Assembly: GCA_902769585.1 (NCBI GenBank)
Contig: CACXPT010000006.1
Span: 1 to 38,691, forward strand
DNA length: 38,691 nucleotides
Reading direction: 5' to 3'
Source: an uncultured bacterium
GTDB taxonomy: Bacteria > Verrucomicrobiota > Kiritimatiellia > RFP12 > UBA1067
Shown here: positions 24,301-30,234 of the stretch, piece after piece
Layout of the letters: the number at the start of each line of letters is the position of its first letter
Numbering within the stretch: position 1 is the first letter of the stretch
Position numbers and translations under genes: made by a program
The notes under the pieces: generated by a model
The model's input: only the letters and a program-made list of their open reading frames with translations
Database searches by the model: none
Told to the model about the DNA's origin: nothing

Positions 24301-25886
24301 TCGAAGTTGAGGTCCGTGCGCATCTGGATCTTACCCATGAACGTCGAAGAATCGACGTTCGCTGAACTCGGCCAGTTGTAGGTGGCGGAATCGCCACGAA
24401 TCATATTCCACGAAACATTTTCTACGGGACGCATGTCGCCCTTGCTTTGAGATGGATTGCTTCCTGTCACCAGCTCGTACTGTTTCTGCGTCACCTCAAA
24501 AACGCCGCAGTAGAACGGCTTCGTAAGCGTCACCTCGTATTTGCCGCCCATCATGAACTTGCCCGGCTCGATGCGGCGGAGGACGAGCTTGGTGGTCTTG
24601 TACTCGTCCACGTTGAAGCCGCCGGATGGCGGCACGGTAAGCCACTTGACGGGATATTTGCTTGCGTTCGGTCCCGCCGAGAGGTCTACTACGCAGTATA
24701 GAGAGTTGGCGGATTGTGCTCTTGAAGCGACTGGAATGCCGCTCCCCTGAGGAGGTATCGTGTCCCGTGAAGCGACATTCTTGTCGCTTTCTCCAACAGG
24801 CGGGACGCCAGAGGCATGGCGCGGCGACTCCGAAATGCCTCCATCAACGGGCGGGACGCCCGTTGTCCCAGTGCGCTTCTGCCACGCGCGCCAGCCGAAC
24901 GCCGCAGCGCCGAGGACGAGCGCGCCGAGGATGCATGCGGCCACGGGGAACGGCTGCTTGGCCCGCCGCGCGTCTGCCGCGCGAGGCTTTTTCTTGGGAA
25001 TGACAAGCTGGCCCGTGGCGGCCTTCTGGAGCAGCTGCGCCACTGCCAGTGTGGTTGGCGGACGGTCTTCCGGCTTCGGTGCGCACATAAGCGAAAGCAC
25101 GTACGCAATGGCCGCCGAAATATCGGACCGCATCGTCCGCACGTCGGGAAGAGCCTCGCCCTTCAGCGCCTTCGCGAGAAGCTCGACTGCCGAACTACCT
25201 TCTGTAGGACGCCTCCCGGTCAGCATCTCGTAGAGGACGACACCCAGCGCATAGATGTCCGCCCGCGCGTCGATGTGGTGCGAGTCCATCATCTGCTCCG
25301 GCGCCATGTACGCGGGCGTACCGATGATCATGCCCGTCGTCGTCACCGTCGTCTTGTGCTCGTCGTCCGTGAACTTCGCCACGCCAAGGTCCGCCAGCTT
25401 CGGCGTCCCGTCAGCGTCGAACATGATGTTGTCGGGCTTGATGTCCCGGTGGACCACGCCGTGCCGGTGCGCCACCTCGAGGGCAAGGGCGATCTGGGCG
25501 GCGATCGAGACTGCCTCGGCTATTGGCAACGCGCCCTTCGCGGCAAGCCTATCCTTCACGCTGCCGCCCGGCACGTAGTCCATGATGATGTAGCAAAAGC
25601 CCGTATCCGGGTCTTCGCCCACGTCGTACACTGAAATCAGGTTCTTGTGCTTGATCTTCATCGCGAACTCGGCCTCGCGCGCGAATCGCTTGCGGAAGTC
25701 CGGATTCTTGCTGGCGATTTCGGGAAACATCACCTTGACGGCATACCTCTCGCCGTCCGGAGCACGCACGAGGTACACCGCGCCCATGCCGCCCTTCCCG
25801 AGCAGCTTCTCCACGGTGTAGTCGCCGAACATGTCGCCCGGTTCGAGCAACTTTCCGGCGGCCTCGCCTTTTTCAGCGCTTTGCAT
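21300..25886 (-). CDS. Transmembrane Ser/Thr kinase with three FGE/SUMF1-like modules (kinase 3)
   Basis: A 1528-residue protein. The kinase domain (about 22-290; LLGKGGMGAVYLV, HRDIKPDNIM, DLG, GTPAYMAPEQ) is nearly identical to that of kinase 2. A transmembrane helix (about 312-333) and a Pro/Gly linker lead to three FGE-sulfatase-type modules. A (395-680) and C (1048-1335) are close duplicates with LPTEAQWEYACRAGTTS, NAWGLYDMHGNVWE, RGG(C/S)W and terminal GFR (673-675 and 1328-1330). B (about 712-1015) is divergent. The Cys pair of true formylglycine-generating enzymes is not in place, so ligand binding is likelier than catalysis. A C-terminal galactose-binding-like domain (about 1369-1528) is shared with kinase 2. 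Translation starts seven nt after a -10 box, apparently leaderless. Confidence 0.92.
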   Translation of the reverse strand: MQSAEKGEAAGKLLEPGDMFGDYTVEKLLGKGGMGAVYLVRAPDGERYAVKVMFPEIASKNPDFRKRFAREAEFAMKIKHKNLISVYDVGEDPDTGFCYIIMDYVPGGSVKDRLAAKGALPIAEAVSIAAQIALALEVAHRHGVVHRDIKPDNIMFDADGTPKLADLGVAKFTDDEHKTTVTTTGMIIGTPAYMAPEQMMDSHHIDARADIYALGVVLYEMLTGRRPTEGSSAVELLAKALKGEALPDVRTMRSDISAAIAYVLSLMCAPKPEDRPPTTLAVAQLLQKAATGQLVIPKKKPRAADARRAKQPFPVAACILGALVLGAAAFGWRAWQKRTGTTGVPPVDGGISESPRHASGVPPVGESDKNVASRDTIPPQGSGIPVASRAQSANSLYCVVDLSAGPNASKYPVKWLTVPPSGGFNVDEYKTTKLVLRRIEPGKFMMGGKYEVTLTKPFYCGVFEVTQKQYELVTGSNPSQSKGDMRPVENVSWNMIRGDSATYNWPSSANVDSSTFMGKIQMRTDLNFDLPTEAQWEYACRAGTTSKYNNGGDSETDLKKVGRFALNQKKRRSKESDESLAKHEPDGKGGCWEEHTVVGSYVPNAWGLYDMHGNVWEVCLDWKGNLSGGVTDPQGSSSGRARVKRGGCWDSFPNVCTSSCPNGSRPSGGDNQGFRLCMNPEAAVCVSAQGSVAPAALPTTGEKLPKETSPRPKPLVLDLGGGEKLAFVGCPAATFVRNGLSINMRQTLTITRPFWIGKFPVTVGQWERLMPRSEPPDGARRDADYPNVPIMCGRMMSNSSLSRQTAEDFMGRLAREFKNQIPSGYTIRLPTMAEWSHAFMAMSQDPLDPYADDNRAPLEDYVASFVTREDSIAYWQERGVVTGKFREKTWVPYIPIGRRRPNKWGLYDMGGVTVEPLLDSGVPVPGAAEGDSIKQFQLFKLRNHCTAFGDGARDPLIFEPDRPDAPSRRFSLVNQGWRQELVGSHIYSNVSPIPYSFCYTKTGSEFFVLKLRLVVGPDLLKERGITPPVSEMNGRDARPPWVNGKDVALYCVVDLSAGPTAKKYPVSYLNAEPNGGWTDEYKTTKLVLRRIEPGNFKMCGKYDVTLTKPFYIGVFEVTQKQYELVTGENPSEFKGDMRPVEKVSYDMIRGNDAGAKWPASSAVDFHSFMGKLRVRTGIDSFDLPTEAQWEYACRAGTTSPCNNGGGSEDDLKKLGRFRFNQKARGHNESDADLARHEPDGKGGYSERHTIVGLYMPNAWGLYDMHGNVWERCLDWRSDNLSSGVTDPLGASSGSSRIHRGGSWSNPANNCTSSTRYCYPPSGVNGSIGFRIVVGPDLLKERGITPPVPNVNGRVAPSRGVLARTVVRSVEVFPHADAQNAKWKKRAPWRYTMKVPPANWMEPGFRDGMWKRTNKPLGFGKDASFMRIAEKWNTSDVWLRRHFTWKKSGKVTEVVFDMLHDEDVEIYLNGTRILEEKGSNTGWEPFSVSVETFMSAVKDGDNVLAVKVHDGAAPRCFDCGLTVQAEEVK
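22773..22789. repeat. REP-like palindrome inside kinase 3 (linker before FGE module C)
   Basis: ACGGGCG-TCT-CGCCCGT, a perfect 7-bp stem with 3-nt loop. Read in frame it encodes part of NGRDARPPW, between modules B and C. A related, looser version (21829-21853) follows module C. Confidence 0.55.
24845..24865. repeat. REP-like palindrome inside kinase 3 (linker after the membrane helix)
   Basis: CAACGGGCG-GGA-CGCCCGTTG, a perfect 9-bp stem with 3-nt loop, encoding TGVPPVDGG in the periplasmic linker. A second, shorter GGCG-GGA-CGCC unit (24799-24809) encodes SGVPPVGES nearby. Confidence 0.55.
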
Positions 25887-25893
25887 GGGTTAA

Positions 25894-25902
25894 AGTATAT
25901 CA
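25894..25902 (-). promoter_or_regulatory. Extended -10 promoter of the kinase operon (leaderless)
   Basis: TGATATACT on the minus strand, seven nt (TTAACCC) before the ATG of kinase 3. There is no Shine-Dalgarno sequence. It is the likely main promoter for the 25886-15579 gene set. Confidence 0.6.
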
Positions 25903-25943
25903 TATCCCAACCGCAAAAGTCACAACCATGTCCACGGCAATTA

Positions 25944-25952
25944 TGGTAAAAT
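25944..25952 (+). promoter_or_regulatory. Extended -10 promoter of pgi
   Basis: TGGTAAAAT, divergent from the kinase promoter 42 nt away, followed by a leader of about 30 nt containing AGAAAGG before ATG 25989. Confidence 0.55.
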
Positions 25953-25988
25953 ATAGCTTTCTTTTCCCACAAGAAAGGTCACTGAAGA

Positions 25989-27611
25989 ATGAACCAGGAA
26001 GCATGGAAGAAGGTCGAGGCGGCGATAGAGGCCTCGAAGGGCACGACGATCAAGCAGCTGTTCGCGGCTGATCCCGCGCGCGCGGAGCGCTATACCGCCT
26101 CCGCCGCAGGCTGGACGCTCGACTACTCCAAGAACCGCATCGACGCGAACGTGATGAAGGCCCTCATCAAGCTCGCCGAGGCCGCGAACCTGAAGGCCGA
26201 GATCGAGAAGATGTTCACGGGCGAAAAGATCAACCGCACCGAGAACCGCGCCGTCCTCCACACCGCCCTCCGCAACTGCGATCCCGCCGCGAAGGTGCTC
26301 GTGGACGGCAAGGACGTGATGCCAGACGTGCGCGCCGTCCTCGCGAAGATGTCCGAGTTCGCCGACAAGGTCCGCACCGGCAAGCACCGCGGCTTCACAG
26401 GCAAGCGCATCAAGTACGTCGTCAACATCGGCATCGGCGGCAGCGACCTCGGCCCCGCAATGGCCACCATCGCCCTCGCCCCGTTCTCGAAGCGCTCGAT
26501 CAAGTGCTTCTTCGTATCGAACGTGGATTCCACACACCTCGCCGAGACGCTCCGCGAGGTGAAGGCCGACCAGACGCTCTTCATCGTCGCGTCCAAGACG
26601 TTCACAACGCAGGAGACCATGACCAACGCCCTTTCCGCGCGTGCCTGGCTCATCGACCACATCCCGAGCGTGAACCCCAACGACGTCGTATCCAAGCACT
26701 TCGTCGCAGTCTCCACTAACGCCGACGAGGTATCGAAGTTTGGCATCGACACCGCCAACATGTTCGGATTCTGGGACTGGGTCGGCGGACGCTACTCCCT
26801 CCCGAGCGCAATCGGCCTGTCGCTGATGATCGCCATCGGTCCGGCCAACTTCCGCAAGCTCCACAAGGGCTACTGGAAGATGGACAAGCACTTCCGCACG
26901 GCGAAGCTCGACCGCAACCTCCCCGTCATCCTCGCCCTTCTCGGCATCCTCTACTCGAACGGCTACCACGCAGAGTCGTATGCCGTGCTGCCGTACGACC
27001 AGTACCTCAGCCGCCTGCCCGCATACCTCCAGCAGCTCGACATGGAGTCAAACGGCAAGTCCGTGACGAAGGACGGCAAGCCCGTCACGTACACGACCGG
27101 CCCTATCGAGTGGGGCGAGCCCGGCACCAACGGCCAGCATTCCTTCTACCAGCTCATCCACCAGGGCACGCACCTCATCCCCTGCGACTTCATCGGCTTC
27201 TGCAAGACGCACAACGCGATCGGCGACCACCACGACAAGCTGATGGCGAACTTCTTCGCCCAGACCGAGGCGCTCGCCTTCGGCAAGACCGCCGAGCAGT
27301 GCCGCGCCGACGGCGATCCCGAGAACCTCGTCCCCTTCAAGACGTTTGAAGGGAACCGTCCCACGAACACCCTGCTCGCCGACGAGCTTACGCCCGAGAC
27401 GCTCGGCGCGCTCATCGCTCTCTACGAGCACAAGGTGTTCGTTCAGGGCGTAATCTGGGACATCTACAGCTTCGACCAGTGGGGCGTGCAGCTTGGGAAG
27501 GTGCTTGCGAAGAACGTGCTCAAGGACCTGACGGCCGAGAAACCGTCCCTCAAGCACGATTCTTCCACCAACGCCCTCATCGCCCGCTACCGCAAGGTGC
27601 TGGGGCGCTAG
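25989..27611 (+). CDS. pgi: Glucose-6-phosphate isomerase
   Basis: A 540-residue cytosolic enzyme interconverting glucose-6-phosphate and fructose-6-phosphate. Both family signatures are present: [17 protein letters not shown] (with the preceding GFWDW) and the phosphate-binding [12 protein letters not shown] and [21 protein letters not shown] and [18 protein letters not shown] complete the active site. Length and order match the long (E. coli-like) PGI type. It is convergent with the small membrane-protein gene, nine nt apart, and ends in TAG. Confidence 0.97.
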   Translation: MNQEAWKKVEAAIEASKGTTIKQLFAADPARAERYTASAAGWTLDYSKNRIDANVMKALIKLAEAANLKAEIEKMFTGEKINRTENRAVLHTALRNCDPAAKVLVDGKDVMPDVRAVLAKMSEFADKVRTGKHRGFTGKRIKYVVNIGIGGSDLGPAMATIALAPFSKRSIKCFFVSNVDSTHLAETLREVKADQTLFIVASKTFTTQETMTNALSARAWLIDHIPSVNPNDVVSKHFVAVSTNADEVSKFGIDTANMFGFWDWVGGRYSLPSAIGLSLMIAIGPANFRKLHKGYWKMDKHFRTAKLDRNLPVILALLGILYSNGYHAESYAVLPYDQYLSRLPAYLQQLDMESNGKSVTKDGKPVTYTTGPIEWGEPGTNGQHSFYQLIHQGTHLIPCDFIGFCKTHNAIGDHHDKLMANFFAQTEALAFGKTAEQCRADGDPENLVPFKTFEGNRPTNTLLADELTPETLGALIALYEHKVFVQGVIWDIYSFDQWGVQLGKVLAKNVLKDLTAEKPSLKHDSSTNALIARYRKVLGR

Positions 27612-27620
27612 GCTCGGTTC

Positions 27621-27833
27621 CTATAGGCCGATCTTGCCCTTGGCGATCGCCCCCATGCCGCCAGCGGCGTCAGCGCCGCTCTTGGCGATGGAGTTGAGGT
27701 TCGGGTAGTCCGTAAGGCCTACCCAGCCGCATTTCACGCCCAGGAAACCGTACAGCCACAGGCCGCCCAGCACTAGGATCGCAAGCACGATCAGCGTCGG
27801 AATGATTCTTTTCACGAGCAATTTAACGAACAT
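27621..27833 (-). CDS. Small single-pass membrane protein of unknown function
   Basis: A 70-residue protein starting at ATG 27833 (MFVKLLVKRIIPTLIVLAIL), with a GAGGG-like site upstream. It has one N-terminal transmembrane helix, then a short Gly/Ala-rich tail containing KCGWVGLTDYPNLNSIAKSG. It follows the His-rich lipoprotein gene by 31 nt on the same strand and is probably co-transcribed with it. In-frame codons further upstream are only antisense-like overlap with that gene. I recognise no family. Confidence 0.6.
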   Translation of the reverse strand: MFVKLLVKRIIPTLIVLAILVLGGLWLYGFLGVKCGWVGLTDYPNLNSIAKSGADAAGGMGAIAKGKIGL

Positions 27834-27864
27834 GTCCGTACCCTCAGCTGTCCTACCTATCCAA

Positions 27865-28062
27865 TCAATACGGTTTCTTATGAACAGGCGGCGGTGGATT
27901 ATGGTGGTGATTCGGGTGGTGATGGTGCCCGGCAGCAGGAGGTGGAGGTGGCGGACGGTTCTCGTAACGCGGACGACCGGCGTCATGGTGGTGATGGTGA
28001 TGGCAGCCGGAGAACACCAGCATAACTGCCAGCGCCGAAGCGAATACTATCAGTTTCTTCAT
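27865..28062 (-). CDS. Small His/Pro-rich lipoprotein
   Basis: A 65-residue precursor. The signal peptide MKKLIVFASALAVMLVFSGC ends in a lipobox with Cys20. The mature part starts with six consecutive histidines after the Cys, then a Pro6 run, a GHHHHPNHHHN cluster and a PPPPVHKKPY tail. About a third of mature residues are His. Such runs bind Ni, Zn, Cu or heme, so I infer metal buffering at the envelope. A promoter at 28088-28096 and AAGGAAAGG before the ATG support real expression. No metal-transport genes are adjacent. Confidence 0.75.
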   Translation of the reverse strand: MKKLIVFASALAVMLVFSGCHHHHHHDAGRPRYENRPPPPPPAAGHHHHPNHHHNPPPPVHKKPY

Positions 28063-28087
28063 GGGTTATGGTCCTTTCCTTGGCGCA

Positions 28088-28096
28088 ATTATAGCA
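28088..28096 (-). promoter_or_regulatory. Extended -10 promoter of the His-rich lipoprotein gene
   Basis: TGCTATAAT on the minus strand, a perfect extended -10, about 25 nt before the ATG at 28062, with a Shine-Dalgarno sequence in the leader. Confidence 0.6.
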
Positions 28097-28120
28097 CATC
28101 TCTCGTCGGGACGCATCCTG

Positions 28121-28615
28121 TCATCGTATCTTCTCGACATCCGATGGCGAAATCGTCAGCGCCACCCCAGCGCCAAGAGCCTCCACGTTCAGGCATATAG
28201 TCGCCTGCTCGCCGTCATACCTGACGTACCCCTCAGTCCCGCGCAACGGGCCGGACTTGACGCGCACGTAGTCCCCTGACTTGAACATGCAAGCCAGCTT
28301 TTTCATTTCCTGCAAGGTTGCCCTCGTTGCGCGGTTGACCTGCCGCAGCTGGTGGATCATCTCGCGCGGCCGAGGCACCGGTATTGTCCGCACGATGAGG
28401 TTGGTCTGCAGCATCTTGATGCGTTGATCTGGCAAAAGGCGTGTGAACACGTAGCCGGGAAAGATCGGCAGCTCGCGCCTGACCTTACGCCGCTGCACCT
28501 TCGTCACCTTCACGAACAGCGGCAGGTAACGGAAGAAGCCGTACCGTTCGAGGTAGGCCATCACCTTCTTCTCGGTGCGAGGCTTGACGTGCAGGACGTA
28601 CCATGTGCCAGTCAT
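28121..28615 (-). CDS. NusG-family transcription elongation/antitermination factor
   Basis: A 164-residue protein starting at ATG 28615 in an ATGA overlap with rsmB. The N-terminal NGN domain has WYVLHVKPRTEKKVMAYL and LPIFPGYVFTRL. The C-terminal KOW domain has FKSGDYVRVKSGPLRGTEGYV. NusG proteins bind RNA polymerase and link it to Rho or ribosomes. Core nusG normally lies by secE and rplK. This copy ends a yidC/ridA/rsmB operon, so it may be a specialised paralogue (RfaH/UpxY/LoaP type) that targets particular operons. That is inference from context; whether a second nusG exists cannot be seen here. Confidence 0.85.
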   Translation of the reverse strand: MTGTWYVLHVKPRTEKKVMAYLERYGFFRYLPLFVKVTKVQRRKVRRELPIFPGYVFTRLLPDQRIKMLQTNLIVRTIPVPRPREMIHQLRQVNRATRATLQEMKKLACMFKSGDYVRVKSGPLRGTEGYVRYDGEQATICLNVEALGAGVALTISPSDVEKIR

Positions 28616-29784
28616 GCCAGCCGCCTTTCCATGGCGCATGCGAACGCGCCATCATGACCGGTCTCGAACGGCACCGACTCGCGCCTCTCGACTTCCGTGA
28701 AATCTTCATGCCGCGCGAGGAACGCCGCCACCTGTTCCCCATTCTCCTCCGGCTCGTTGGAGCAGGTGGAGTAGACGAGCCGTCCGCCCGGCGCCACATG
28801 AGCCGCTGCCGCGTCGAGGATCTGCGCCTGGAGTCCCGCCAGCTGATTCAGGTGGTCCACGCTCCAGCGCCAGCGCGCGTCAGGCCGCCGACGCAGCACG
28901 CCCGTGTTTGAGCAGGGGGCGTCCACCAATACGCGGTCGAACACGGTTCGACCGCCGATGCCGGCAACGGATTGCGTCGCCTCCACCGAATCGAGGCGCA
29001 GGCGAGCCAGGTTTTCCTTCAGGCGGGCGAGCCGCTTGGGGTTGACCTCCTGCGCAACTAGACGCCCCGTGCCGTTCAGCCGCCACGCGACCTGCGCGGT
29101 CTTGCCGCCCGGTGCCGCGCAGAAGTCGAGCACGGACTGGCCTGGCGCAATGTCCAGCAACGTCACCGCTTCCGCCGTCGCAGGATCCTGAACCACGAAC
29201 GCGCCTTCCGCGAACCCCTCAACCTCGGTCACCCTCCGTCCATGCGGCAACCTCTCGAATCGCCCGTCCCTAGAAGCCAGCCACGTCTCGGCTGGCTGGT
29301 TGTGCCACTTCGCCAACGCCTCGGCGTTGGCGTCGCCATAGCGTGCGACCCAGCGCGCAACGAGCGCATTGGGGTAGCTCTCGCGCTCCGCGAGCGGCGC
29401 TGCTGCAAGTTTCGCCTCAAACTCGTCGCGCCGACGAAGGAGATTGCGCAGGACGCCGTTCACCACGCGGTCGAGCCGCTTCTCGCGTCCGCTCGCCTTC
29501 GCGGCCGCGACCGTCTCGTTGACAGCGGCGAAGTCCGGAACTTCCGGCATGTAGAGTATCTGCGCGGCCCCAACCAGAACGAGCGCCTCAAGTTCGCCCT
29601 TAGGCCAAGTCTTCATCAGCTCGCCGAGTATGGCGCGGAGCGGACGGTACCTGCGCACGACGGTGTAAACGAGATCCTGCACGAATGCGCGGTCTGCGCA
29701 GACAGCCGGCAGGAGCTCGTTCGCGAACTCGTGCGTCGCCCGCCAGCGGCAGACTGCAAAAGCCGCTGTCCGCCTACTATTCAT
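28612..29784 (-). CDS. rsmB: 16S rRNA (cytosine-5) methyltransferase RsmB
   Basis: A 390-residue SAM-dependent m5C methyltransferase, expected to modify C967 of 16S rRNA. The N-terminal ~130 residues form a NusB-like RNA-binding domain (FVQDLVYTVVRRYRPL, DRVVNGVLRNLLRR). The Rossmann domain follows, with VLDFCAAPGGKTAQVA (SAM binding), VLVDAPCSNTGVLRRRPDARWR (motif IV cysteine) and LVYSTCSNEPEENGEQV (catalytic cysteine of motif VI). The ATG at 29784 overlaps the ridA stop by eight nt. Start, length and domain order are standard. Confidence 0.93.
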   Translation of the reverse strand: MNSRRTAAFAVCRWRATHEFANELLPAVCADRAFVQDLVYTVVRRYRPLRAILGELMKTWPKGELEALVLVGAAQILYMPEVPDFAAVNETVAAAKASGREKRLDRVVNGVLRNLLRRRDEFEAKLAAAPLAERESYPNALVARWVARYGDANAEALAKWHNQPAETWLASRDGRFERLPHGRRVTEVEGFAEGAFVVQDPATAEAVTLLDIAPGQSVLDFCAAPGGKTAQVAWRLNGTGRLVAQEVNPKRLARLKENLARLRLDSVEATQSVAGIGGRTVFDRVLVDAPCSNTGVLRRRPDARWRWSVDHLNQLAGLQAQILDAAAAHVAPGGRLVYSTCSNEPEENGEQVAAFLARHEDFTEVERRESVPFETGHDGAFACAMERRLA

Positions 29785-30154
29785 CGACGGCTACGGCCTC
29801 GATCTCCAGCTTCACGTCCTTCGGCAGACGTGCCGCCTGCACGCAGCTGCGCGCAGGCTTCGTGGTGCCGAACATCTCGGCGTAGACGGCATTGATCGCG
29901 GCGAAGTCGTTCATGTCGCTGATGAACACCGTGGTCTTCACCACCTTGTCGAGTCCTGCGCCCGCAGCCTCCAGCACGTTCTTCAGGTTTGTGATCGCCT
30001 GGCGGGTCTGCTCTTCGACGGTCGTCGCCGTCACTGCGTTCGCCGCCGGATCGATCGGGATCTGCCCCGAGCACCAGATGAATCCGCCGGCCTTTATCGC
30101 CTGCGAATACGGCCCCAGCGCCTTCGGCGCGTTCTCAGTAGTGATTATCTCCAT
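29777..30154 (-). CDS. ridA: RidA-family reactive-intermediate deaminase
   Basis: A 125-residue protein that hydrolyses reactive enamines/imines released by PLP enzymes such as threonine dehydratase. It has IITTENAPKALGPYSQAIKAG, WCSGQIPIDP, FISDMNDFAAIN and the substrate-binding arginine in KPARSCVQAARLPKDVKLEIEAVAV. I chose ATG 30154; an in-frame GTG three codons earlier lies in the tandem repeat. The mRNA leader is the repeat at 30158-30234, whose minus-strand GGTGAA units can pair with the 3' end of 16S rRNA. The stop (TAG) overlaps rsmB. Confidence 0.93.
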   Translation of the reverse strand: MEIITTENAPKALGPYSQAIKAGGFIWCSGQIPIDPAANAVTATTVEEQTRQAITNLKNVLEAAGAGLDKVVKTTVFISDMNDFAAINAVYAEMFGTTKPARSCVQAARLPKDVKLEIEAVAVDE

Positions 30155-30157
30155 GGC

Positions 30158-30234
30158 CTTCACCCTTCACCTTTCACCCTTCACCTTTCACCCTTCACCT
30201 TTCACCTTTCACCCTTCACCTTTCACCCTTCACC
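30158..30234 (-). repeat. Tandem 7-mer array between yidC and ridA
   Basis: Eleven perfect tandem copies of YTTCACC (first base C or T), 77 nt. On the transcribed minus strand the unit is GGTGAAR, and AGGTGA is complementary to UCACCU of the anti-Shine-Dalgarno tail. The array holds the yidC stop codon and ends three nt from the ridA start codon. Confidence 0.92.

Noticed and set aside
21300-25886. An active formylglycine-generating enzyme
   Set aside because: The paired cysteines of the catalytic site are not at their expected positions in any of the three modules.
13346-25886. A phage-defence island
   Set aside because: No nuclease, restriction, RT or toxin gene accompanies the kinases. 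The exported sensor domains fit envelope signalling better.
30158-30234. CRISPR array
   Set aside because: The repeats are contiguous 7-mers without spacers and there are no cas genes.
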